Of a stretch of DNA of 64,000 nt, positions 7,837 to 16,008 are shown one piece after another. The translations under genes were made by a program, and so were the position numbers. The stretch lies in contig NZ_DAQC01000005.1 of the NCBI RefSeq assembly GCF_002502735.1, positions 1 through 64,000 of the forward strand, in the 5' to 3' direction. How positions within the stretch are numbered: the first letter of the stretch is position 1; every line of letters begins with the position of its first letter. This stretch comes from Methanoregula sp. UBA64. GTDB taxonomy: Archaea > Halobacteriota > Methanomicrobia > Methanomicrobiales > Methanospirillaceae. The notes below the pieces were generated by a model. It ran no database searches. It was given only the letters and a program-made list of their open reading frames with translations, and had not been told where the DNA came from.

Positions 7837-9234
7837 ATGATCGATGCGGCAGCGATCGCCTCCCGGTTCCTCGATACCGGGCTCCAGGTCCATCCCGATG
7901 TGGTGCGTTACATCCAGGAGCAGGACAACCCGGAGCTGATCGACCGCATCATCGCCGGCGTGCCCACGGACACGATCGTGGTCTCGGCAAAACACATCCC
8001 CGGGATGACAACCACCCGCGACGGGATGCGGTTTTTGACCGACCCGACCGTGGAGATCGTCTCGGGAAGCCCGGGGACCTCGGGAAGCATCAACGGCACC
8101 GAGGACTACCTCCACTATTTCCGGGACCGGTTCTCCCGGCTCGGCACGATGATCCGGAACCGGTGCACCACGATGCCCATTGAAGGGCTCGTCCGCTCGC
8201 CGCGGTACCGGCAGGAGGAGTGTTCCGTGATCGGCATGGTCAGCGAGGTCAAGACCACCACAAATGGCCACCGGATCGCCGAAATCGAGGATACGACCGC
8301 GAACCTCTCGGTGCTCTTCCGGAAAGACCGCCCGGTCTTTTCCGATGCCGAGCGCCTGATCATGGACGAGGTCATCGGCGTCAGGGGCAAGCTCTCGCAG
8401 GACGGGAAGCTTTTCTTTGCCGAACAGATGTTCCGGCCCGACATCCGGATCGACAACAAACCGTTCCTGAGCGAGACGCCGGGAAAAGCAGTCCTCATCT
8501 CCGATGTGCACGTGGGAAGCGACACGTTTTTGGAAGATGCCTGGAACCGGTTCGTGGAATGGATCCCGGACTCGGGCGCATCCTACCTTTTGATCGCCGG
8601 CGACCTTGTGGACGGGATCGGCGTCTACCCGGGCCAGGATCAGGAGCTCACGATCAAAAACATCTACGAGCAGTACGATGCGTTCGGCGAACTCCTCTCG
8701 GGCATCCCAAAGAGGATCAAGATCATTGTTGCGCCGGGCAACCACGACGTGGTCCGGGGCGCCGAGCCCCAGCCGGTGATCCCGGCGCAGTTCACCAAAA
8801 AGTTCCCCGAGAACTGCATGCTCGTCGAGAACCCGGCGCTCGTGAACCTCCAGGGGGTCCGGGTGCTGATGTACCACGGCCGCTCGATCGATGACATGAT
8901 CGGGCTTATCCCCGGTGCATCCTACGATCAGAGCGGGAAGATGATGGAGGAGATGCTCCAGCGCCGGCACCTAGCCCCGGCGTACGGCAGGCGCACCCCG
9001 ATTGCGGCCGGAAAGTCCGACCGCTTGATCATCGACCCGCTGCCGGAGATCCTCCACACGGGCCACGTGCATATCCGGGGGATCACCCAGTACCGGGGCG
9101 TGCTCGGCATCAATGCCGGCACCTGGCAGTCCCAGACAGCGTTCCAGAAACAGATGAACGTGAACCCGACCCCGGCGCAGGCCGTCATGGTCGATCTCCA
9201 GACGCTCGTGCCCGAGACCTATACGTTTTTGTGA
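7837..9234 (+). CDS. polB: DNA polymerase D (PolII) small subunit DP1
   Basis: Small, exonuclease-bearing subunit of the archaeal replicative DNA polymerase D; 465 residues. An OB-fold region (about 130-210) precedes an Mre11-like phosphoesterase domain with intact metal motifs: ISDVHVGS near 230, AGDLVDGIG near 260, PGNHDV near 305 and HTGHVHIRG near 410. All metal ligands of the 3'-5' proofreading site seem present. The ATG at 7837 begins directly at the first helix (MIDAAAIASRFL); an in-frame ATG at 7789 with GGATATTATG 25 bases upstream would add 16 residues and could instead be a leaderless start. The large subunit is not in the window. Confidence 0.92.
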   Translation: MIDAAAIASRFLDTGLQVHPDVVRYIQEQDNPELIDRIIAGVPTDTIVVSAKHIPGMTTTRDGMRFLTDPTVEIVSGSPGTSGSINGTEDYLHYFRDRFSRLGTMIRNRCTTMPIEGLVRSPRYRQEECSVIGMVSEVKTTTNGHRIAEIEDTTANLSVLFRKDRPVFSDAERLIMDEVIGVRGKLSQDGKLFFAEQMFRPDIRIDNKPFLSETPGKAVLISDVHVGSDTFLEDAWNRFVEWIPDSGASYLLIAGDLVDGIGVYPGQDQELTIKNIYEQYDAFGELLSGIPKRIKIIVAPGNHDVVRGAEPQPVIPAQFTKKFPENCMLVENPALVNLQGVRVLMYHGRSIDDMIGLIPGASYDQSGKMMEEMLQRRHLAPAYGRRTPIAAGKSDRLIIDPLPEILHTGHVHIRGITQYRGVLGINAGTWQSQTAFQKQMNVNPTPAQAVMVDLQTLVPETYTFL

Positions 9235-9269
9235 GCTAACCGGCGGGGACGGGAAATACCGCCCCTGTT

Positions 9270-10577
9270 TTAGTGTGTCGCAGGAGCAGGGCCGGCCGTC
9301 CGCCAGGCATCTTCCGGCACGGCCAGCTCGAATTGTGCGCCCGCGCCCGGCCCCCCGGTCTCCTTTATCGTGATCCCGGTGATATCGAGGATCTCCCGGG
9401 AGAGGGCAAGACCAAAGCCGGTGTTTTTGCCAAACCCCCGCGCGAAGATCCGTTCCTTCTCGTCCGGGGCAATGCCGTCGCCATCGTCTGCGCAGACAAT
9501 GACCCGGCCCGTACCGCGTCCGGAGAGGAAAAACCGGATGGTCCGGATCCGGCCCCCGTGCCGCACGGCATTGTCGATCAGGTTGAAAAAGACCTTGACC
9601 ACCAGCGGGTCGGCAAAGATCTCTGCATCGGCAGGGAGATCGTTTTCGAGGGTAATGTTCCCGAGCGTTATCCCATTTGCCGCGCTCGCGACCAGGGCGG
9701 GAAGGTTCTGCCAGACCGCGGAGCTGATCCCGACATCCTCGTATTCCTGCGTGAACCGGATCATGGAGGTGATCCTGCTGGTAGCATCGTGGATCCGGGA
9801 GAAATATGCCCGGTACTCCGGCAAGAGATCGGTTGTCCGGATCAGTTCGGTATAATTGTCGAGCACCTGGAGCTGGTTGCTGATATCGTGCCGGGTGATA
9901 CGGGAGAGCAGGGTGAGTTTCTTGTTCGCATGCAGCACGGCCTGCTCCATCTGCTTGCGGCCGGTGATGTCCTTTACCGAGAGGATCAGGACGGGCACGT
10001 CCCGGTAGACCCACCGTTTGCCGACAACCTCGATCCAGATCGGCCGACCGGTGGCGGTAACTGCCAGGTACTCCCGGGGGTCCTCTCCGTCGCTTTCGGC
10101 GCTCCGGCAAAAGTTCTGCCGGGCCCGGTCGCGGTGGGCCGGGTGGAGGAAGTCCAGGGCATTTTTCGAGCCGGGTTCGTACTCCCCCCGTTCGATATCG
10201 AAGATCTGCGCATTGGCCTGGTTGCTGTACAGGACGTCGCCATTCAGGGCAGCAACCACGATGCCATCGAGCGTATTCTCGATCACCATCCGGAATTTCT
10301 CTTCGTTCTTGCGAAGTTCCATCTCCACGGCGCGATTCTTCTCCCGTTCGGCGAGCAGCCGTTCGCTCTGGCGGTAATACGCATTTAAGGGAAAGTAGGC
10401 GATGATCACGGCAAGTCCGCTCGTAAAGAAGCTGGTGACGAGGTTCGAACGCCAGTCGGGAGGGTACGGGTAGAGGTACTGGGCCGCAAACTCAAAAGTC
10501 GTCATACCGGCAAAGGTCACCATGAAGATCAAAAAGAGCCGCTGGTCGAACGGCGTCTGTCGGGCCTCTGCATCCAT
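9270..10577 (-). CDS. Membrane PAS-sensor histidine kinase
   Basis: Signal-transducing kinase of 435 residues. Two membrane segments lie in the first 70 residues (LFLIFMVTFAGMTTFEF and FFTSGLAVIIAYFPL), then a coiled stretch and one PAS domain with PAC (about 90-215). The phospho-acceptor helix has ITRHDISNQLQVL near 230 and a HATPase domain follows with N-box NLIDNAVRHGG near 335 and ADDGDGIAPDEK near 365. Archaeal kinases of this type usually have the RHDI.NQL box seen here. It closely resembles the kinase at 11272-12603. No response regulator gene lies beside it, so its partner is unknown. Confidence 0.9.
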   Translation of the reverse strand: MDAEARQTPFDQRLFLIFMVTFAGMTTFEFAAQYLYPYPPDWRSNLVTSFFTSGLAVIIAYFPLNAYYRQSERLLAEREKNRAVEMELRKNEEKFRMVIENTLDGIVVAALNGDVLYSNQANAQIFDIERGEYEPGSKNALDFLHPAHRDRARQNFCRSAESDGEDPREYLAVTATGRPIWIEVVGKRWVYRDVPVLILSVKDITGRKQMEQAVLHANKKLTLLSRITRHDISNQLQVLDNYTELIRTTDLLPEYRAYFSRIHDATSRITSMIRFTQEYEDVGISSAVWQNLPALVASAANGITLGNITLENDLPADAEIFADPLVVKVFFNLIDNAVRHGGRIRTIRFFLSGRGTGRVIVCADDGDGIAPDEKERIFARGFGKNTGFGLALSREILDITGITIKETGGPGAGAQFELAVPEDAWRTAGPAPATH

Positions 10578-10767
10578 GGCTAGAGGATTATAGAACCTTT
10601 GTGGATAAAGTCATCGATATGAGCCGGAATTGCCGGTGATTTTTCCACCTGACAACGCAAGGGATCCGGATCCCTGATCCCTGCCGGGGAGAACGCTTAT
10701 CCGGAGAATGCGGGTACTCCGGACACCCGATCCGACACCTCATTTTAACATGTCAGGGGGAAGAGTT

Positions 10768-11196
10768 ATGATTTGGTATGCGATGCCACAGCGGCAGGAG
10801 ACCCTGATTAGGCCTATGGATAGTTCAGACACGAGACAAGCGGAAGAACGGGTTGCGGCACTGGAGAGGAAGACCGGGGAGATGGAGGCGCTGCTCAAAG
10901 GACTGATGAATGAGATGCTCGATTTCAAGGCGATCGCCATGAATCTTGCCCGGCAGAGCGCGGAGCTGCCCCGGCAGGAATCCGTGCGGGAAACGGTATC
11001 CCCGGAGCCGGAGAGCAGGGAGGAACCTGCGCCTGCTGCCGCTGCACCGGAAAACCGCACGGTTATCCACGTAAAGAGCGTCCCAAAACCGGAAGCTGCC
11101 CCGGCACCGGCGGAGCCCGAGATGGTCCGGATCATGCAGTCCGACGGCACCATGAAAATGGAAGTCCGGCGCGGCGACAAGGGCCTGCACCGGTAA
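10768..11196 (+). CDS. Hypothetical coiled-coil protein
   Basis: I do not recognise this protein of about 142 residues. It has a coiled-coil-forming stretch after MDSSDTRQAEE (RVAALERKTGEMEALLKG), then a disordered proline/alanine/glutamate-rich linker, and a short basic C-terminus with MVRIMQSDGTMKMEVRRG. No membrane segment or signal peptide is seen. The start is uncertain: ATG at 10768 follows a GGGGG ribosome-binding-like run at 10756-10760, while ATG at 10816 gives a more natural beginning (MDSSDTRQ). It sits between two related histidine kinases transcribed from the other strand and may serve them, but that is a guess from position only. Confidence 0.6.
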   Translation: MIWYAMPQRQETLIRPMDSSDTRQAEERVAALERKTGEMEALLKGLMNEMLDFKAIAMNLARQSAELPRQESVRETVSPEPESREEPAPAAAAPENRTVIHVKSVPKPEAAPAPAEPEMVRIMQSDGTMKMEVRRGDKGLHR

Positions 11197-11239
11197 CAAA
11201 GAGCCCGGGAAAAACGGCGGGAGAAGGTTCCCCGGCTTC

Positions 11240-11266
11240 TTTTTTTTAGCAGGGTGTCCTTTTTTT
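11240..11266. terminator. Oligo-T terminators of convergent genes
   Basis: Two T runs, eight bases at 11240-11247 and seven at 11260-11266, follow the plus-strand coiled-coil gene. Preceding CGGGAAAAACGGCGGGAGAAGG has no strong stem, so this is a simple archaeal poly-T terminator. Confidence 0.5.
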
Positions 11267-11271
11267 GTCCC

Positions 11272-12603
11272 TCACGGATTTCCGAACCGGTACGCTCCTT
11301 TTGGCACGTTCAGTTCGAACCGCGCCCCTTTCCCCGGTTCCCCGTTCTCCATGATCGTAATCCCGGTGATCGAGAGGATCTCCTGGGACAAAAAGAGCCC
11401 GAGGCCGGTATGCTTCCCGAACCCCTGCTCGAAGAGGTGCGCTCTGTCCGCCCCTAAAATCCCGGCGCCATCGTCCTCGCAGGTAAGGACGAGCCCCTCC
11501 TTTGTCTCGCGCGAAGAGACCGCGATCCTTGAAAGCGAATCCCCGCCATGCCGCAGGGCATTGTCGATCAGGTTATAGAAGACCTTCTCGAACAGGGGAT
11601 CGGCATAGACCTCCACGTCCGGCCGGTCAACCTCTACCACAACGTCCCGCACGGGCAGGGCACCGGCCGCCCGGTGCACGCTCTCCCTGACATTCTGCCA
11701 TGAGGGCGCGGTTGTCCCCATATCCTCGTACACCTTGGTGAAATCGATCTGGTGCCCCATTATTTCGGCAATCGCCATCTCCTTTGTGAGAAACCCTGAT
11801 GCTACGGGATTGGTGCCGAGCTCTTCTTGTAAGAGCCCGATATAGGCCTGGAGGGCCGTGAGCTGGTTCTTGATATCGTGCCGGGTGATCGACGAGAGGA
11901 TGGTGAGTTTCTTGTTTGCCCGGAACAGTGCATCCTCGCTGTGTTTAAGCTCCGCCTGGGTCCGGGCCATATTGAGGAGCAGGAAGAAGACCGTGGCTAC
12001 GATATCCATGAGGATCGTGACGATGAAAAAGAGCGGGTTCTGGGGGTCCGGGCCCGAGAGCGAGTGGTCCCCGGGCGTGAGCAGCGCTACTGCGATGATT
12101 ATGGTCCAGAGGAGTGCCATGACAAGGAGCGCCGCGGCAAAGCCGTACCGGAGCGGGCGGGTCCCGGGCTCCCGGGACCGTATCGCGATAACAGCAGCAG
12201 CAACAAAACAGGGGACGATAAAAAGCCCCATGATCAGCCCGCGGACAACCACCACATCGGCCATGATCGCAAACCAGAAGAGCAAAAACCCGGCAGGCAG
12301 CAGGCTGGCGTACAGGATCCGGGGAAGTGCCTGCGACCGGAAATACCTTCCGGTACCGTCAAGCCGGATCATGACGGCAAGCGCGATTACAAGGTTTGCC
12401 AGGGACGAGTAGATCCAGACGGGTACGGATTCTCCGGACAGGTACAGGAAATACCCGCAGACCGTGACCAGCAGGGAGAGCATCCAGGTCTCAAAGCCGT
12501 CGTAGGTCTTCTGGGTCTTCCAGAAGGTAAAGAGGACCAGCGTGAGGACGACGTTGATGAGGAAGAGAATCAGAAAAAGGGTACGGGTATCAGGTATCCA
12601 CAT
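11272..12603 (-). CDS. Multi-pass membrane histidine kinase
   Basis: Sensor kinase of 443 residues with an N-terminal block of about seven membrane helices (residues 8-215) that resembles 7TM-type sensor regions, and no PAS domain. The kinase core begins with a short coiled coil (ARTQAELKHSEDALF), then SITRHDIKNQLTALQ near 240 as the phospho-acceptor box. The ATPase domain has NLIDNALRHGGD near 345, CEDDGAGI near 378, and GLGLFLSQEI near 405. The core is a close relative of that at 9270-10577, including the phrase ITGITI in the C-terminus, so the two probably arose by duplication with exchange of the sensor part. Confidence 0.9.
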   Translation of the reverse strand: MWIPDTRTLFLILFLINVVLTLVLFTFWKTQKTYDGFETWMLSLLVTVCGYFLYLSGESVPVWIYSSLANLVIALAVMIRLDGTGRYFRSQALPRILYASLLPAGFLLFWFAIMADVVVVRGLIMGLFIVPCFVAAAVIAIRSREPGTRPLRYGFAAALLVMALLWTIIIAVALLTPGDHSLSGPDPQNPLFFIVTILMDIVATVFFLLLNMARTQAELKHSEDALFRANKKLTILSSITRHDIKNQLTALQAYIGLLQEELGTNPVASGFLTKEMAIAEIMGHQIDFTKVYEDMGTTAPSWQNVRESVHRAAGALPVRDVVVEVDRPDVEVYADPLFEKVFYNLIDNALRHGGDSLSRIAVSSRETKEGLVLTCEDDGAGILGADRAHLFEQGFGKHTGLGLFLSQEILSITGITIMENGEPGKGARFELNVPKGAYRFGNP

Positions 12604-12715
12604 GGTCTCACGCGCTGCCCGGGGTTACCCCACCAAGCATCCAGCCAATTTTTAGCGGCGAATATGATGAATATTCGCATGTGCGTACAATGAGACCTGC
12701 GGTGCGCAGGAACGA

Positions 12716-12892
12716 TCACTTCCGTTCCAGAATCTTTTGTATCCTGTCCCATAACGAGACCCTCTGCTCCCGGCAGAACGGCACCTTCCCCCGTGCTGCC
12801 CGGAACGGCTCGCATTCATGGCAGAGCGTGTGGCGGCGGCATGCGGTGTTCGGGCAGGGGCAGTCGTCCCTGATGACGGGTGGCACGGGCAT
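12716..12892 (-). CDS. Small cysteine-rich protein (DUF6485-like pattern)
   Basis: A 58-residue protein too short for routine gene finders. It reads DDCPCPNTACRRHTLC then HECEPFRAARGKVPFC, giving cysteines at 11, 13, 18, 24, 27 and 40 in the pattern C-x-C-x4-C-x-RH-x2-C-x2-C-x12-C. This spacing and the PFC end are typical of a group of small archaeal and bacterial cysteine proteins thought to bind metal, such as DUF6485. GC-rich codons match those of neighbouring genes. It ends in a short amphipathic helix (SLWDRIQKILERK). It is divergent from the lipoprotein gene at 13011 and lies upstream of the histidine kinase on the same strand. Confidence 0.65.
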   Translation of the reverse strand: MPVPPVIRDDCPCPNTACRRHTLCHECEPFRAARGKVPFCREQRVSLWDRIQKILERK

Positions 12893-13010
12893 CTGTTCAA
12901 CCCTGTACTATCAGGGGGCTTAATGGTTGGGGTTTTTTTGGCCCCCGCTAAAAAAAGGGCACCCCCGGGAAGGGAGAAAGATTATAGGATCATGATATAA
13001 CCGGTGAACT

Positions 13011-13634
13011 ATGAGAATACGCACGCTTTTTTCCCTTGCAATCCTTGCCATCACCGTTCTCCTTGCTGCGGGATGCACGGGTTCGTCCGGCCCGTCAGGT
13101 GCCTCCACGACTGTGCCCACAACATCTGCGCCCGCGGTCTCTGCACCGGTGACCACACCGGCTATGACCAACCCCGAAACAACCGTAACGGCAAGTTACA
13201 CCCGGCTGATCACGACCACGGCAACCCCGGCACCCGATCCGATCCTCCACCGGTGGGTACGGGAGTATCCCACGTTTACCACGGACATGCCGTGGGCAGC
13301 GTACGATTTCGTCTTCCTCTCGGGAGGGAGCGTGACCTATACGTTTGGGGTACCGATAAAATCCGGATCGAACATCAGGATCGTCTCCCAGCAGAAGATG
13401 TCCGGCACCTGGGAGAAGATCGGGAATAACACCTACCGGGTTGTCATTCCGGCCACCTCTACGAGCTCCCAGATCTACCGGGTGTATACCCGGGTTCCCG
13501 CAACTGTTGAAGCAAAGACCGGGGTAGTGACCGTAAACGAGCATCTCGAGAGCTCGTATGAGACCGGGTCCCTGCCAACGGGGCGCGACAAGCAGGCCAA
13601 TGAGATGTATTACCCCGAGCGGGCGGACAGTTAA
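13011..13634 (+). CDS. Secreted lipoprotein, function unknown
   Basis: A 207-residue exported lipoprotein. A charged N-terminus (MRIRT) is followed by a hydrophobic segment and the lipobox LAAGC near residues 19-23, so the mature protein would be lipid-anchored outside the cell. A low-complexity Ser/Thr/Pro/Ala linker covers about 24-75. The folded part, about 80-207, begins with HRWVREYPTF and includes FVFLSGGSVTYTFGVP and GTWEKIGNNTYRVVI, which looks like a small beta domain found in lipoproteins of Methanomicrobiales. ATTATAGG at 12980-12987, some 25-31 bases before the ATG, is a good TATA box for a nearly leaderless message. Confidence 0.8.
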   Translation: MRIRTLFSLAILAITVLLAAGCTGSSGPSGASTTVPTTSAPAVSAPVTTPAMTNPETTVTASYTRLITTTATPAPDPILHRWVREYPTFTTDMPWAAYDFVFLSGGSVTYTFGVPIKSGSNIRIVSQQKMSGTWEKIGNNTYRVVIPATSTSSQIYRVYTRVPATVEAKTGVVTVNEHLESSYETGSLPTGRDKQANEMYYPERADS

Positions 13635-13635
13635 T

Positions 13636-13644
13636 CCTTTTTTT
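13636..13644 (+). terminator. Oligo-T terminator after lipoprotein gene
   Basis: Nine consecutive T directly behind the stop codon at 13632-13634, a typical archaeal transcription end. Confidence 0.5.
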
Positions 13645-13823
13645 TCGTGATTGCTACCGGACCCTGTGGCGGAGCGCAGGTACCGGGGCAGGGTTCTTTT
13701 TTTAGGGGAGATTTTCCCGTAGGCAGATACGGGATCCCGATACCTATTTGGGAACGGTATCGAAACGGTACCCGGAGTATAAAAAAGAGGCGAATCACGG
13801 AATTCAATAAAACCGATCTCCTG

Positions 13824-14972
13824 ATGCTCTGCATTGTGGCTTTCTTTTCCATGGCCGGCGGGGCGCTCCTTGCACCGGTACTGCCGGAGATGGTAGGTCC
13901 CCTGCACACGACAGCGCAGAACGTGGCGCTCTTAATGTCGGTGTTTACGATCTCGACCGCGGTTTTCACCCTGGTGATCGGGCATTTCACCGACCGGGTA
14001 AACCGGAAACGGATCCTGATCCCCTGCCTTGTGATCTACGGTATTACCGGGCTGGTGAGTTTTTTTGTCGCTGATTTCGCATCGCTTCTTGTCTTACGGT
14101 TCCTGCAGGGGATCGGCGTTGCGGGGATGACAACGCTTGCCATGCTCGTTATCGGGGATGTGTACTCCGGCCTTGACCGGGTGGCAGCGATGAGCAAGAT
14201 CAGCATCACGTTTGCCCTTGGCTCGGTATTTGCCCCGGTGATCGGGGGAGGGCTTGCCATCTTTGGATGGAACTATGCCTTCCTCTTCTTTGCACTCTCC
14301 CTGCCGTTTGCGGTGCTTGTGATCCTGTATCTTCCCGAGACCCGGAACCAGGCCGCAGTCGTCCACCACGAGGGGATGGGCGGGGCGCTCAAATGCCTCA
14401 AAGACCTGCCGATCCTTGCAACGGTCTTCATGGGCTTTTCGATCTTTTTTTTGCTGTTTGCGATGATGATCTACGTGCCCTTCATGCTCAAGGGATCGTT
14501 CGGGTACGCGTCGGGGGCATCGGGCCTGATGCTTGCGGTCCCGGGGATCACCTGCATCCTCTGTGCACCGCAGGTACGGCCGCTGACCGGTAAGTATTCC
14601 CTGCCCCTTGTGATTGTTGCGGGTTTTATCTGCGTCGGGCTGTCGATGCTGTTTTTGGCATGTGCGCAGTCGGTTGCATCGGTTGTCCTGCTGCTGCTGC
14701 TCTTCGGCGTGGGGCTCATCTTTGCCCAGACGGCAATCGACGTGCAGCTCATCCAGCTCTCTCCCCCGGCAACCCGGGGCGGGGTGATCGCAATTCACAG
14801 CTGCATGAAATACGTGGGACAGAGCGCTGCCCCCATCGTCCTTGGGATCATCCTTGTGTTTTTCGGCCTCTCCGCGGTCTTTGTGGTCGCAGGTATCCTC
14901 GGGGTACTCGTTGCCCTGGTGACGTTTGCGATGAAGAGGCGGTTTTCTGGCCCGGCCGGGCAGCCGGCCTGA
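13824..14972 (+). CDS. MFS transporter
   Basis: Major facilitator superfamily permease with about 12 membrane helices, 382 residues. After helix 1 (MLCIVAFFSMAGGALLAPVL) comes helix 2 and the family loop GHFTDRVNRKR, the MFS motif A equivalent. A further conserved element is LRFLQGIGVAGM in helix 4. The frame is open upstream to 13647, but only the ATG at 13824 gives a sensible start; TATAAAAAAG at 13779-13788 is a strong TATA box about 36 bases upstream. Substrate unknown, probably drug or metabolite efflux. A second MFS gene lies at 16009 on the far side of a TrmB regulator gene. Confidence 0.85.
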   Translation: MLCIVAFFSMAGGALLAPVLPEMVGPLHTTAQNVALLMSVFTISTAVFTLVIGHFTDRVNRKRILIPCLVIYGITGLVSFFVADFASLLVLRFLQGIGVAGMTTLAMLVIGDVYSGLDRVAAMSKISITFALGSVFAPVIGGGLAIFGWNYAFLFFALSLPFAVLVILYLPETRNQAAVVHHEGMGGALKCLKDLPILATVFMGFSIFFLLFAMMIYVPFMLKGSFGYASGASGLMLAVPGITCILCAPQVRPLTGKYSLPLVIVAGFICVGLSMLFLACAQSVASVVLLLLLFGVGLIFAQTAIDVQLIQLSPPATRGGVIAIHSCMKYVGQSAAPIVLGIILVFFGLSAVFVVAGILGVLVALVTFAMKRRFSGPAGQPA

Positions 14973-14991
14973 TATACAAAAATCCCGGTTC

Positions 14992-14998
14992 TTTTTTT
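14992..14998 (+). terminator. Oligo-T terminator after MFS gene
   Basis: Seven T after the stop of the MFS gene, preceded by AAATCCCGG; a second T run (TTTTTT) follows at 15014-15019 downstream of a repeated CCCGG/CACGGG motif. Confidence 0.45.
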
Positions 14999-15175
14999 AG
15001 GATTCACGGGATCTTTTTTGAGATTCTGCCGGGCGATTATGGGAGTCTGAACCGTACGTGGTGCGACCATGTACCGGGGCTTGCCGCGCGAGAAAAATCC
15101 GCGATCTTCACGGTTCTCTGTTCACTAAGAGCTCCAAAAAACCCGGGCTTTCCGGATCTGCAGTAGCACTTCTTT

Positions 15176-15946
15176 TCAGGTGCTCTTACGCGGCTTTTTT
15201 ACCGGTACTATCTCCTGCACGAATTTCCGGGACAGGTAGCCGGCGTACATATCGGGGCAGATGAAAATGCCCGTCACCCTGCCGCTTTCTTCCAGGATCG
15301 AGAGAGATTCGGTCCGGTCGGCCATCAGTACCAGTTTCACCGACAGCCCGCCTGCATCCTCCCCTTTCGGGTAAAAGAGTGCCGACCTGATATCGTTTCC
15401 ACCCGTATAGCATTTGACCGGCGCAGACTCTGCGAGCTCCTCGTTTCCGATAACAAGGTACAAGGGGACCCGTTTTGCCGCACGTGCAATCTCGCTGCGG
15501 TATTTCCTGAGGAATCCTTCATCATTGCAGAGAAGGATGATCTCCGATTTTGCCCGGTGCAGCATCATCCGGATCTGGTTGTCCCGGGTCCATTCCGTGC
15601 AGAGTTTATACCCCTGCATATGCGGTTCGGGGGTCTCGGTCTCAAGGGCCTTGAGGCTCTGGTACAATCCGTCAAGGGAGTTCACCGATTCGCGTTTCAG
15701 CCGCTCGAACGTCTGGGTCACATCGACCGGCGAGTACCGCACCGGCGACTTCCCCGAAGAGACGATAAACCCGTTTTTTGCAAGAGCCGCAAGCGTCTCG
15801 TAGATCCTGCCCCGGGGGATTTGGGTCTGCTCGTGGACCTCCCGGGCGCTTGCCACCCGCAGGGCGGACAAAATCGCGTATACCTTCGCCTCGTACTCGC
15901 TCATCCCGATCCCTTTAAGCTGCGAGAGCAACGCGTCGTCGATCAT
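15176..15946 (-). CDS. TrmB family transcriptional regulator
   Basis: DNA-binding regulator of 256 residues. The N-terminal winged helix-turn-helix covers about 5-75, with KGIGMSEYEAKVYAIL and ARIPRGRIYETLAAL-type wording (TQIPRGRIYETLAALAKNG), both hallmarks of TrmB. A coiled stretch follows, then a PLD-like effector-binding domain from about 115, with AKSEIILLCNDEGFLRKY. TrmB proteins usually sense sugars or other small metabolites and bind promoter DNA of transporter genes. It is divergent from the MFS gene at 16009 with 62 bases between starts, so it probably controls that transporter and perhaps the MFS gene at 13824. Confidence 0.88.
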   Translation of the reverse strand: MIDDALLSQLKGIGMSEYEAKVYAILSALRVASAREVHEQTQIPRGRIYETLAALAKNGFIVSSGKSPVRYSPVDVTQTFERLKRESVNSLDGLYQSLKALETETPEPHMQGYKLCTEWTRDNQIRMMLHRAKSEIILLCNDEGFLRKYRSEIARAAKRVPLYLVIGNEELAESAPVKCYTGGNDIRSALFYPKGEDAGGLSVKLVLMADRTESLSILEESGRVTGIFICPDMYAGYLSRKFVQEIVPVKKPRKST

Positions 15947-16008
15947 ACTTTAGCTACTATATTCAGGAGCACTTTCTTAATATTCTCTCTTTCGCGATGT
16001 AGTAGGTC
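15947..16008. promoter_or_regulatory. Divergent promoter with inverted half-sites (trmB / MFS)
   Basis: TTAATATT at 15977-15984 lies 25-32 bases before the MFS ATG and is a good TATA box. Two related, oppositely oriented elements flank it: TAGCTACTATAT at 15951-15962 and GATGTAGTAGGT at 15996-16007, sharing CTACT/AGTAG. Each sits next to one of the two start codons, so they are candidate TrmB operator half-sites. This is inference from symmetry alone. Confidence 0.4.
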
